From Nocardia miyunensis NBRC 108239 (GTDB lineage Bacteria > Actinomycetota > Actinomycetes > Mycobacteriales > Mycobacteriaceae), in assembly GCF_001613065.1 (NCBI RefSeq), contig NZ_BDBQ01000016.1, positions 1 to 44,151 on the forward strand: DNA of 44,151 nucleotides, written 5' to 3'. The notes under the pieces are model-generated. The model saw nothing but the letters and a program-made list of their open reading frames with translations, was not told where the DNA came from and did no database searches. Made by a program: the position numbers and the translations under genes. Position 1 is the first letter of the stretch. Each line of letters starts with the position of its first letter. This document shows, piece after piece, positions 1 to 21,198 of the stretch.

Positions 1-2
1 AC

Positions 3-215
3 GGCGTCGCCGGAACTCTCGTGCCCGGCGCGCCCGCCTCGTACGCGATCTGGGACGCGGCCGATCTGGTGGTGGCCGCGGCCTCGGATACGGTGCAGCG
101 CTGGTCCACCGATCCCCGGTCCCGGGTTCCGGGGCTGCCCCCGCTCGACCCGGGCGCGCCGCTGCCGCGTTGCCTGCGTACCGTGCACCGGGGAACCACC
201 ATTTATGCGGCGTGA
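3..215 (+). CDS. Amidohydrolase family protein, C-terminal fragment (5' end outside window)
   Basis: The reading frame is open from the first bases, so only the last 70 or so residues of the gene are present. They read GVAGTLVPGAPASYAIWD, then a run ending in RWSTDPRSRVPGLPPLDPG and a terminal RGTTIYAA. 'G.L..G..ASYAIWD' is the closing beta-strand pattern of metal-dependent amidohydrolases of the YtcJ/Amidohydro_3 type, where the small composite beta-domain is completed by the C-terminus. The catalytic metal ligands lie upstream and cannot be checked. An amidohydrolase next to lnt is, from memory, a common arrangement in Nocardia-like genomes. The stop codon overlaps the possible ATG start of lnt, suggesting cotranscription. 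The substrate is unknown. Confidence 0.6.
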   Translation, partial: GVAGTLVPGAPASYAIWDAADLVVAAASDTVQRWSTDPRSRVPGLPPLDPGAPLPRCLRTVHRGTTIYAA

Positions 216-1887
216 GAAGGACGAGCTCGTGGACGTGCGACAGGACCACGAGACTCCCGGCGCCGCAACGGGTCTGCGCACGCGGCTGACCGCAACGGCG
301 ACGCGGTATCCGGTGCTCGCGCGCCTGGTGGGCGCGATCGTCGCGGGTCTGCTGATCTACGCGAGCTTTCCGCCCCGCACCTGCTGGTACCTCGCGCCGC
401 TCGGCATCGCGCTGCTGACCCTGGTCGTGCGGTCGAGTCGCGGGCTGCGCGGCGGGTTCGGTCACGGGCTGGTCGCGGGACTGGCCTTCTTCGTGCCACT
501 GCTGCCGTGGACGGGTATCTATGTCGGCCCCGCGCCGTGGCTGGGCCTGTCGCTGGCGTGTGCGATCTACGTCGGGCTGTTCGGCCTGCTGGCTCGCTTG
601 GTGAGCGCGCTGCCGGGCTGGCCGCTGTGGGTGGCGACGACGTGGACGCTCACCGAGTGGGGTCGCTCGAGTTTCCCGTTCGGCGGATTTCCCTGGGGCC
701 GACTGGCATTCGGGCAGGGTGACGGCTGGTACCTGCCGTTGGCCTGGCTCGGCGGCGCACCCGGGGTGAGTTTCGCGGTGGCGTTGACCGGAACGGCGTT
801 GGCGGCCTTGGTCATCGGGCTGCGCGAGCGGCGCGGTGCGCGGTGGCGCACCGGAATCGCCGCCGCCGCAGCGATTGTGGTCGCCGTCCCCGTCGCCGGA
901 TTGATCTTCCGGACCGTCCTGCCCGCGCCGGCCGACGGCGACCGGACGATCACGGTCGCCGCCATCCAGGGCAGCGTGCCGCGCCTGGGCCTGGACTTCA
1001 ACGCGCAGCGTCGCGCCGTGCTGGACAATCACGTCCGCGAGACCGCGGCGCTGGCCGACGCCGTCGCCGCGGGCCGCGCGCGGCAACCGGATGTGGTGAT
1101 CTGGCCGGAGAACTCGTCCGATATCGATCCGTTACGCAACAGTGACGCGTACGCGGAGATCACCGCGGTCTCCGAGCGGATCCACGCGCCGATCCTGGTC
1201 GGCGCGGTGCTGGTGAACGACGACGACACGACCACCAACTCGGTCATCGTCTGGAACGGCGCCGACGGGCCGGGGGAGCGGCACGACAAGAAGATCATCC
1301 AGCCGTTCGGCGAATATCTGCCCTACCGCGATTTCTTCCGGCACTTCTCGAGATATGCCGATCGAGCAGGCTATTTCGTCCCGGGCCACGGTGACGGCGT
1401 GGTGCACGCACAGCCCGATGGACGCGGCGGGCCGGTCGCGATCGGCGTGGCCACGTGTTACGAGGTGGCCTTCGACCGCGCGTTCGAGGATTCGATGCAC
1501 GCGGGCGCGCAGCTGCTGACCGTGCCCACCAACAACGCCACCTTCGGCGACAGCGAAATGACCTACCAGCAACTGGCCATGTCCCGGGTGCGCGCGGTGG
1601 AACACGGTCGCGCGCTGGTCGTGGCGGCAACTTCCGGGGTCAGCGCGATCATCACCGCCGACGGCGCGGTGCGCCAGGAGACCTCGAAATTCGTGCCCGC
1701 ATGGCTCGAGGCAGAATTGCCGCTGCGGCACACCACGACACCCGCGACCGCGCTGGGGCCGTGGCCCGAGTGGGTGTTGTGTATCGTGGCCGGGATTGCT
1801 GTTGTGGCTTCGGCTATTCGGCGGCGAATTATGCCGTCCCCGGAACCGGCGGATGATGAGGCCGTCGACGACCGGGTGCGCCGCTAG
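205..1887 (+). CDS. lnt: Apolipoprotein N-acyltransferase Lnt
   Basis: Lnt transfers an acyl chain from a membrane phospholipid to the N-terminal cysteine amine of lipoproteins, the last step of lipoprotein maturation. The 560-residue product begins with about six hydrophobic segments (roughly residues 45-245), followed by a nitrilase-type domain. The Glu-Lys-Cys triad is visible: Glu302 in IWPENS, Lys362 in DKKIIQPFGEYLPY and Cys418 in ATCYEV. A last transmembrane helix lies near residues 525-545 (WVLCIVAGIAVVAS). Start choice is open. ATG at 205 overlaps the upstream stop, while GTG at 229 has the better-placed ribosome site (GAGAAGGA at 214-221). In M. tuberculosis Lnt is fused to the polyprenol-phosphate mannose synthase Ppm1, and in Nocardia ppm1 normally follows. 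Here no ppm1 follows; the NRPS occupies that position. Confidence 0.93.
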   Translation: MRREKDELVDVRQDHETPGAATGLRTRLTATATRYPVLARLVGAIVAGLLIYASFPPRTCWYLAPLGIALLTLVVRSSRGLRGGFGHGLVAGLAFFVPLLPWTGIYVGPAPWLGLSLACAIYVGLFGLLARLVSALPGWPLWVATTWTLTEWGRSSFPFGGFPWGRLAFGQGDGWYLPLAWLGGAPGVSFAVALTGTALAALVIGLRERRGARWRTGIAAAAAIVVAVPVAGLIFRTVLPAPADGDRTITVAAIQGSVPRLGLDFNAQRRAVLDNHVRETAALADAVAAGRARQPDVVIWPENSSDIDPLRNSDAYAEITAVSERIHAPILVGAVLVNDDDTTTNSVIVWNGADGPGERHDKKIIQPFGEYLPYRDFFRHFSRYADRAGYFVPGHGDGVVHAQPDGRGGPVAIGVATCYEVAFDRAFEDSMHAGAQLLTVPTNNATFGDSEMTYQQLAMSRVRAVEHGRALVVAATSGVSAIITADGAVRQETSKFVPAWLEAELPLRHTTTPATALGPWPEWVLCIVAGIAVVASAIRRRIMPSPEPADDEAVDDRVRR

Positions 1888-2158
1888 CTGCGGATGTAAG
1901 CGTTTCCGGATCTGGCTCCCGGCGTCACCCGTTTTCCCTGCGCGATCAGATGTGGTCGCGAAGTTTGCGAAGAGATAGCTAGCTAAAGGGCCTATCCGCC
2001 AACGTTGTTCGAAGTGAAACATTACGAGATCGGTACCGATCCGTACGTCCTGATGCTCCGAATAGTAGGGCGTGGATCAGGTCCCACGGTCGGCACGTGC
2101 GTGCCCGCCGTGGCGATGCTCGGGGAGTTGCGTCAACAGCGGCAGAACGGAGTAATTG
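1888..2158 (+). promoter_or_regulatory. Gene-free region upstream of the NRPS with a perfect 14-bp palindrome (2028-2041)
   Basis: This 271-bp gap separates lnt from the NRPS start and should hold the NRPS promoter. It contains the perfect palindrome GATCGGTACCGATC at 2028-2041 and a TAGCTAGCTA palindrome near 1976-1986. No clear sigma-A-type pair at 17-bp spacing was found; TAGTAG at 2063-2068 is a weak -10 candidate. I looked for an IdeR/DtxR iron box (TTAGG..AGGCTAACC-like) and saw none. The ribosome site for the NRPS is CGGAG at 2148-2152, six bases before ATG 2159. The 14-bp palindrome is a candidate operator for a dimeric repressor, which is inference only. Confidence 0.4.
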
Positions 2159-15855
<13,697 letters not shown>

Positions 15856-15859
<4 letters not shown>

Positions 15860-16848
15860 CTCTGGCGGTGGAGGTCGCCGGATTGGTGAAGCAGTACGGG
15901 CGGGTCCGCGTCCTGGACGGAATCGACCTGGAGATACCCAGCGGCACCGTGATGGGGCTGCTGGGTCCCAACGGGGCCGGGAAGACCACGACGGTGCGGA
16001 TCGTCACCACGCTGCTCAAACCCACCGCGGGATCCGTGCGGGTGGCGGGATTCGACGTACTGGGCGATCCCGCGCGGGCCCGCACCCGCATCGGCCTGTC
16101 CGGGCAGTACGCGGCCGTGGACGCCAATCTGTCCGGGTTCGAGAATCTGCGGATGGTGGCGCGGCTGTACGGGATGTCGCACAAGCAGGCCGCCGAGCGC
16201 GCCACCGAACTGCTCTCGGCGCTGGGCCTGGAATATGCCGCGGGACGGCGGGCGGGCACCTACTCCGGCGGTATGGCGCGCCGCCTGGATCTGGCGGGCG
16301 CACTGGTGGCCCGTCCGACGGTGGTCGTGCTGGACGAGCCGACCACGGGTCTGGATCCGCGTGGCCGCCTGGACATGTGGCGCGTCATCGGCGACCTGGT
16401 CGACGACGGAACCACCGTCCTGCTGACCACGCAGTACCTGGAGGAGGCCGATCTGCTGGCCGATCGCATCACCGTGATCGACCGCGGCCGGGTGATCGCG
16501 CGCGGGTCGGCCGACGAGCTGAAGACCTCCATCGGCGGTGACCGGCTCACCGTCACCCTGGCCGCCGGGCAGGATCCGCAGCAGGCGAAATCCATTCTGG
16601 CCCAGGTGGGTATCGGCGAGCCCTCGCACGAGGCCGGGACGGACGAGGTGGCGATCGTGGTGGGCGAGGGGTCACGCACCATGGTCGAGGCGCTGCGCCG
16701 GCTGGACGACGCGGGCGTCTGCGTGGTCGACGCCGTCGTGCACCGGCCCAGCCTCGACGATGTGTTCCTGTCGCTGACCGGTGCGCCCGCCGCGTCCGAA
16801 CAGGCGTCCGAAACCGATGAGGAAGTAGCAGAGGAGATCATGTCGTGA
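15856..16848 (+). CDS. ABC transporter ATP-binding protein, DrrA-like
   Basis: The 330-residue cytoplasmic ATPase powers export with the permease encoded next. Walker A is GPNGAGKTT (near residue 38), the signature is YSGGMARR (a DrrA-type variant of LSGGQ), and Walker B is VVVLDEPTTGLDPRGR. The switch region reads LTTQYLEEAD. The C-terminal third (residues 220-315, ending HRPSLDDVFLSLTG) is the DrrA accessory domain seen in daunorubicin-type exporters. The GTG start at 15856 overlaps the NRPS stop as GTGA, with AAGGAG at 15845-15850, so translation is very likely coupled to the synthetase. This coupling argues that the pair exports the NRPS product or protects the producer from it. The transported substrate itself is not shown by sequence. 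Confidence 0.93.
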
Positions 16849-17720
16849 GTACCGTCGAACTCGCGCAGGCGCCATCTGAAACGGCTGCGGCGCAAGATGA
16901 TCCGGCGACCGGCGTACCTTCGATCCCGGCCCCGGTGCGGGTGTTCCGGGACAGCGCCATCGTCGCGTACCGGAATCTGATCACGATCGTGCGGGTGCCG
17001 ACCCTGCTGGTGACCGCGACGGTGCAGCCGCTGATGTTCGTGTTCCTGTTCGCCTACATCTTCGGCGCGTCTCTCGGCGGCAGTCAGTACCGGGAATTCC
17101 TGCTGGCCGGAATCTTCACGCAGACGGTCGCGTTCAACGCCGCGTTCACCACGGTCGGCCTGGCCAACGATCTGCAGAAGGGCATCATCGATCGGATGCG
17201 CACGCTGCCGATGTCCCGGATGGCGGTGCTGATGGGGCGCACGCTGTCCGATACCGTGGTGAACATCCTGTCGCTGGCGGTGATGGTCGGCTGCGGATAT
17301 CTGGTCGGCTGGCGGATCAACGGCGGATTCCTCGGTGCGGTAGCGGCTTTCGCGGTGATCCTGCTTTTCGCCTTCGCCATGTCGTGGGTGGGCGCGCTGA
17401 CCGGCCTGATGTCGCCGAACGTCGAGGTGGCCCAGAGCGCGGGCCTGATCTGGATGTTCCCGCTGACGTTCATCTCCTCGGCCTTCATCTCCGCGGAGAC
17501 CCTCCCCGGCCCGTTGCGCGCGGTCGCCGAGTGGAATCCCATCACGGCGGTTTCGGCCGCGGGCCGCAAACTGTTCGTCAACGGTTCGCCGCCGTCGTTC
17601 AAGACCCCGCACGGCTGGCCCGCCGACCACTGTGTCGAGTACGCGATCATCTGTTCGGTGGTGATCCTGGTGGTCGCTATGCCGCTGGCACTTGTCCAGT
17701 ACCGCAAGGTTTCTCGCTGA
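16845..17720 (+). CDS. ABC-2 type transporter permease, DrrB-like
   Basis: The 291-residue membrane protein has about six hydrophobic segments. It has a short cytoplasmic N-terminus rich in Ala and Pro, a first helix at LLVTATVQPLMFVFLFAYIF, the ABC-2 coupling element (NDLQKGIIDRMRTLPMSRM), and a WNPITAVSAAGRKL motif between the last helices, typical of DrrB/ABC2_membrane proteins. The GTG start overlaps the ATPase stop as GTGA, with ribosome site GAGGAGA at 16831-16837. Together with the upstream ATPase it should form a homodimeric exporter. It is the last gene of the NRPS unit and is followed at once by a strong hairpin. Confidence 0.93.
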   Translation: MSTVELAQAPSETAAAQDDPATGVPSIPAPVRVFRDSAIVAYRNLITIVRVPTLLVTATVQPLMFVFLFAYIFGASLGGSQYREFLLAGIFTQTVAFNAAFTTVGLANDLQKGIIDRMRTLPMSRMAVLMGRTLSDTVVNILSLAVMVGCGYLVGWRINGGFLGAVAAFAVILLFAFAMSWVGALTGLMSPNVEVAQSAGLIWMFPLTFISSAFISAETLPGPLRAVAEWNPITAVSAAGRKLFVNGSPPSFKTPHGWPADHCVEYAIICSVVILVVAMPLALVQYRKVSR

Positions 17721-17739
17721 TCTCGAAGTTCTCGAATTC

Positions 17740-17770
17740 GTGCGGGGCCGTCGCTGCGACGGCCCCGCAC
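17740..17770 (+). terminator. Strong hairpin terminator after the NRPS-exporter operon
   Basis: A perfect 14-bp inverted repeat: GTGCGGGGCCGTCG at 17740-17753, a CTG loop, and the exact reverse complement at 17757-17770. It lies 20 bp past the permease stop. There is no U-tract, which is common for actinobacterial terminators. Confidence 0.75.
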
Positions 17771-18026
17771 GGCGTCCGCCGGGCGCTGTGCTGTGCTGCC
17801 CGGAGCTCGCTCGCTCGAGGATCGGATCCGTGGCGGGTCGGCGTGCGCCGCTCATACAGGAGGTGTACCTGCGCAGGATCGGATCGTTTTCGCGCAGCAC
17901 CGCCCGTCAGGGTTGTGGCAGCGGTGCTCGGGGTGCCCGAGCGGGGGTTCGTGTCGGTGTCGGGTGCGGTGCGGGTCGTCCTCTAGACTTCGAACAACTG
18001 TTCGCGAATCGGGTAGGGGTGCTTAC
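17771..18026 (+). promoter_or_regulatory. ruvC upstream region with LexA/SOS-box-like site at 17990-18005
   Basis: The sequence TCGAAC-AACT-GTTCGC at 17990-18005 matches the mycobacterial SOS box TCGAAC(N4)GTTCGA at 11 of 12 defined positions. It lies 21 bp before the ruvC start, where LexA would block transcription. ruv genes are LexA targets in mycobacteria. TAGACT at 17984-17989, just before the box, is a possible -10. The rest of the interval (17771-17983) shows no convincing gene, only repeats of GGATCGGATC near 17819 and 17877. Confidence 0.75.
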
Positions 18027-18596
18027 GTGCGGGTGATGGGTGTCGATCCCGGGCTCACCCGGTGCGGTCTCAGTGTCGTCGAGGGGGGCCTCGGGCGGCA
18101 GGTGAGCGCGGTCGGCGTGGACGTGGTGCGGACGCCGGCGGACATGGATCTCGCGCATCGGTTGCTGGCGGTTTCCGATGCGGCCGAGCGGTGGATGGAC
18201 ACGCACGAGCCCGAGGCGGTCGCGATCGAGCGGGTGTTCTCCCAGCACAATGTGCGCACCGCGATGGGCACCGCGCAGGCCGGTGGCGTGATCGCGCTGG
18301 CGGCGGCGCGGCGCGGCATCCCGGTGGCGTTCCACACGCCGAGTCAGGTGAAGGCGGCGGTCACCGGTAACGGTTCCGCGGACAAGGCGCAGGTCACCGC
18401 CATGGTGACCCGCATTCTCGGCCTGGCGACCGCGCCGAAACCGGCCGATGCCGCCGATGCGCTCGCGCTGGCGATCTGTCATTGTTGGCGGGCGCCGATG
18501 CAGGAGCGGATGGCCAAGGCCGAGGCCATGGCCGAAGAACAGCGGCGCAGATATGCGGAACGACTTGCCCGGCAACGGAAGGCGGTGAACCGGTGA
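18027..18596 (+). CDS. ruvC: Holliday junction resolvase RuvC
   Basis: RuvC is the dimeric endonuclease that cuts Holliday junctions during recombinational repair, acting with RuvAB. The 189-residue product has the full acidic catalytic set at the family positions: Asp7 (GVDPG), Glu68 (AIERVF), Asp141 and Asp144 (DAADALALA). The GTG at 18027 is chosen because the family starts with 'RVMGVDPG'; the frame stays open upstream but gives non-family sequence. The ribosome site is weak (TAGGGG near 18014). The stop overlaps the ruvA GTG by 4 nt. An SOS-box-like site upstream suggests induction by DNA damage. Confidence 0.96.
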   Translation: MRVMGVDPGLTRCGLSVVEGGLGRQVSAVGVDVVRTPADMDLAHRLLAVSDAAERWMDTHEPEAVAIERVFSQHNVRTAMGTAQAGGVIALAAARRGIPVAFHTPSQVKAAVTGNGSADKAQVTAMVTRILGLATAPKPADAADALALAICHCWRAPMQERMAKAEAMAEEQRRRYAERLARQRKAVNR

Positions 18597-19198
18597 TCGC
18601 GTCGGTACGCGGTGAGGTGCTCGAGATCGGCCTCGACCATGTGGTCATCGAGGCCGCCGGGGTCGGCTATCGGCTCAACGCCACACCCGCGACACTGTCC
18701 ACGCTCACTCGCGGCGAGGAATCGCGGCTGTTCACCGCGATGATCGTGCGCGAGGATTCGATGACCCTGTTCGGGTTCGCCGACACCGAGGCGCGGGAGC
18801 TGTTCGGTCTGCTGCAGACCGTTTCCGGCGTCGGGCCCCGGCTGGCGATGGCGGTGCTGGCCGTGCTCGAACCCGAAGCGCTGCGCAAGGCCCTGGCCGA
18901 GAGCAATGTGGCCGCGCTGACCCGCGTGCCCGGCATCGGCAAGCGCGGGGCCGAGCGGATGGTGGTCGAACTGCGCGACAAGGTGAATCTCGTTCCGGTG
19001 CAATCGGGTCCGCCCGGCGCAACGCCCGTGCCGGTGGTCACGCCGGTGCGCGATCAGGTGATCGAGGCCCTCGTCGGACTCGGATTCGGCCTCAAACAGG
19101 CCGAGCCCGCGGTGGATACCATCCTGGCCGAGGATCCGGGCCTGGACACATCCAAGGCGTTGCGCGCGGCGCTGAGCATGCTCGGGAAGAACCGGTAG
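18593..19198 (+). CDS. ruvA: Holliday junction branch-migration protein RuvA
   Basis: RuvA is the tetrameric DNA-binding subunit that holds the four-way junction and loads RuvB. The 201-residue product begins with the OB-fold ([25 protein letters not shown]), followed by two helix-hairpin-helix motifs ([12 protein letters not shown] and [16 protein letters not shown], about residues 77-122). After a flexible Pro-rich linker comes a C-terminal RuvB-contact domain ([20 protein letters not shown]). The GTG start forms a GTGA overlap with the ruvC stop, with an AAGG-type site just upstream. Length and domain order are normal for the family. Confidence 0.96.
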   Translation: MIASVRGEVLEIGLDHVVIEAAGVGYRLNATPATLSTLTRGEESRLFTAMIVREDSMTLFGFADTEARELFGLLQTVSGVGPRLAMAVLAVLEPEALRKALAESNVAALTRVPGIGKRGAERMVVELRDKVNLVPVQSGPPGATPVPVVTPVRDQVIEALVGLGFGLKQAEPAVDTILAEDPGLDTSKALRAALSMLGKNR

Positions 19199-19204
19199 CG
19201 GCGT

Positions 19205-20287
19205 ATGGGTGAGGAGTTCGAGCAGGACCAATCCCCGGTCACCGCAGACTATCTCAGCTCGGACGGTGAGGTCGAGGCCAGTCTGCGACCGAAGTCCCTG
19301 GACGATTTCATCGGTCAGCCGCGGGTGCGCGAACAGCTGGCATTGGTGTTGCGTGGCGCGAAACTGCGTGGCGGGACACCGGATCACGTGCTGCTGTCGG
19401 GTCCGCCCGGACTGGGCAAGACCAGTATGGCGATGATCATCGCGGGGGAGCTGGGCTCCGCGCTGCGCATCACCTCCGGTCCGGCGCTCGAGCGGGCCGG
19501 TGATCTGGCCGCGATGCTGAGCAACCTCGTCGAGGGCGATGTGCTGTTCATCGATGAGATCCATCGCATGGCCCGGCCGGCGGAGGAGATGCTCTATCTG
19601 GCGATGGAGGATTTCCGGGTGGACGTGGTGGTCGGCAAGGGGCCCGGGGCGACATCCATCCCGCTGGATATCGCGCCGTTCACACTCGTCGGGGCGACCA
19701 CGCGTTCGGGTGCGCTGACCGGGCCGCTGCGCGATCGCTTCGGATTCACCGGGCACATGGATTTCTACGAAGCCGATGAGCTGCAACGCATTCTGGAACG
19801 TTCGGCGCGGATTCTGGGGGTACGCCTGGAATCGGACGCGGCAGCCGAGATCGCCGGACGCTCGCGCGGGACGCCGCGCATCGCCAACCGGCTGCTGCGT
19901 CGGGTGCGCGACTATGCCGAGGTCCGCGCCGACGGCCTGATCACCGTCGCGATCGCGCAAGCCGCGCTGGCGGTCTACGACGTGGACGGCCTGGGCCTGG
20001 ATCGCCTGGACCGCGCGGTACTGGGCGCACTGGTCCGCAGCTTCGGCGGTGGGCCCGTGGGTGTTTCGACGCTGGCCGTGGCCGTCGGCGAGGAGGCCGC
20101 GACGGTCGAGGAGGTGTGCGAGCCGTTCCTGGTCCGCGCCGGAATGGTCGCCCGCACCCCCCGCGGCCGCGTCGCCACCGCCGCCGCCTGGGAGCACCTG
20201 GGCCTGGTCCCGCCCCCGGACCTCGTCTTCGGTTCGATCGAGGTCCGCGGCCGAGAACCGCACCCCACCCTGGATCTGTTCGAATGA
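19205..20287 (+). CDS. ruvB: Holliday junction branch-migration ATPase RuvB
   Basis: RuvB is the hexameric AAA+ motor that drives branch migration with RuvA. The 360-residue product shows Walker [10 protein letters not shown] (about residue 65), Walker B FIDEIHR, sensor 1 GATTRSG, the arginine finger in GPLRDRFG, and a C-terminal winged helix ([17 protein letters not shown]). The N-terminal [13 protein letters not shown] is the family signature. It starts 6 bp after the ruvA stop, completing the ruvCAB operon. The 3' end converges on the DUF4352 gene 33 bp away. Confidence 0.97.
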   Translation: MGEEFEQDQSPVTADYLSSDGEVEASLRPKSLDDFIGQPRVREQLALVLRGAKLRGGTPDHVLLSGPPGLGKTSMAMIIAGELGSALRITSGPALERAGDLAAMLSNLVEGDVLFIDEIHRMARPAEEMLYLAMEDFRVDVVVGKGPGATSIPLDIAPFTLVGATTRSGALTGPLRDRFGFTGHMDFYEADELQRILERSARILGVRLESDAAAEIAGRSRGTPRIANRLLRRVRDYAEVRADGLITVAIAQAALAVYDVDGLGLDRLDRAVLGALVRSFGGGPVGVSTLAVAVGEEAATVEEVCEPFLVRAGMVARTPRGRVATAAAWEHLGLVPPPDLVFGSIEVRGREPHPTLDLFE

Positions 20288-20292
20288 GTTGT

Positions 20293-20312
20293 GCGCCGGG
20301 TGTTCTCGGCGC
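20293..20312. terminator. Small hairpin between convergent ruvB and DUF4352 gene
   Basis: GCGCCG at 20293-20298 pairs with CGGCGC at 20307-20312 around an 8-nt loop. It lies in the 33-bp gap between two convergent genes, so it may end transcription in both directions. The stem is short and there is no U-tract. Confidence 0.4.
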
Positions 20313-20320
20313 TGACTCAC

Positions 20321-20950
20321 TCAGTGCAGGGCAACCTTCGCACCTCCGGAGAATGCCGAATCATGGAATTCCATGATGCCCGGGGTCGTGCCCTCGGGAA
20401 CGTCGTAGGCGAGAATCGCGGAGATGTGGTTGCCGGGATTGATCGTCGTCGCGAGATTCGGGTTGAGATTCACCTCGGCGGTCGAGTCGTCGCTGTAGAC
20501 CTTGCCCTGATTGTCGATCATTTTCTGGTTGTCGGCGAAGTAGGTCTGCGGCTGAGTCCCGGTGTTGCTGATATCGACGTGGACGAGGATGTATTCACCC
20601 TGAGCGTCCCGCTTCGTGAATTCATTGGTCCCAACGGATTTCGTCGGCGGATCGATCCGGGTGACGGTGAAGGCGAACTTTCCGTCGCGGACCTGCGTGC
20701 CCGCCGCGGCCGCGTTGTCGATGGCACGGGCGGAGACGCCGTTGTTCGCCTCCTGCGCGACATCATGGGCGGCCCCGGCGAACAGCGCGCTGCAGCCCCC
20801 GACCACCGCGACGAAGACGACGAACAATCCACCGAGCACCCACGGCCACTTCCGGCGCTGCCTCGGCGGCCGGTGCGGGTAACCGCCGTAGGGCGGCCGC
20901 CCGTACGGGCCAGGGGACTGAATATCCTGTGGCGGAGGCATACTCGACAT
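20321..20950 (-). CDS. Membrane-anchored DUF4352-type protein
   Basis: The 209-residue product has a Pro/Tyr/Gly-rich cytoplasmic head (residues 1-30), a single transmembrane helix (WPWVLGGLFVVFVAVVGGCSALF, about 36-58) and an extracytoplasmic domain. That domain fits DUF4352, an immunoglobulin-like fold often found on actinobacterial surface proteins. Typical pattern elements are visible: a beta-strand FAFTVTRI, then EYILVHVDISNTG, and the closing ILAYDVPEGTTPG..EFHDSAFSGGAKV. Function is unknown. ATG at 20950 has AGGAGG ten bases upstream. The gene stands alone on the minus strand, convergent with ruvB. Confidence 0.8.
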   Translation of the reverse strand: MSSMPPPQDIQSPGPYGRPPYGGYPHRPPRQRRKWPWVLGGLFVVFVAVVGGCSALFAGAAHDVAQEANNGVSARAIDNAAAAGTQVRDGKFAFTVTRIDPPTKSVGTNEFTKRDAQGEYILVHVDISNTGTQPQTYFADNQKMIDNQGKVYSDDSTAEVNLNPNLATTINPGNHISAILAYDVPEGTTPGIMEFHDSAFSGGAKVALH

Positions 20951-20974
20951 AGAGACCGCCCCTCCTGTTCTGTC

Positions 20975-20989
20975 CGATTCGATGAATCG
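20975..20989. promoter_or_regulatory. Inverted repeat upstream of the DUF4352 gene
   Basis: CGATTC-GAT-GAATCG is a perfect 6-bp inverted repeat 25-39 bp before the minus-strand ATG at 20950. Its position fits an operator. A second hairpin-forming repeat lies at 21030-21057 (CTCGGC/GCCGAG outside, GCAAC/GTTGC inside). No gene is seen in 20951-21150. Confidence 0.35.
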
Positions 20990-21150
20990 AGAGTTCGCTC
21001 GGTGATGACTGAAGCGGCATACCGAAACTCTCGGCGGAGCAACAGTGTTGCGCCGAGATCACATCGAACTGGGAAAGAACATGCGGGAGATGACATTCGA
21101 GAACACAAGGGTGCCTGTTCATCCCGACGGCCCGGGACTTTGTGCCACTT

Positions 21151-21188
21151 GCCCGCCCGGCGGACCGGGTGTAGGTCCGCGGGCGGGC
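21151..21188 (-). terminator. GC-rich hairpin terminator after the VWA/MoxR operon
   Basis: Left arm GCCCGCCCGGCGGACC (21151-21166) pairs with GGTCCGCGGGCGGGC (21174-21188) with one bulged base and a 7-nt loop. It begins 11 bp past the minus-strand stop of the VWA gene, the expected place for a terminator. Confidence 0.65.
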
Positions 21189-21198
21189 GCGTGCACGG

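Noticed and set aside
17941..18026. LexA-independent (ClpR/RecA-NDp-type) promoter before ruvC
   Set aside because: GTGTCGGTG at 17951 resembles its -35, but no TAnnnT lies at the required 8-bp spacing.
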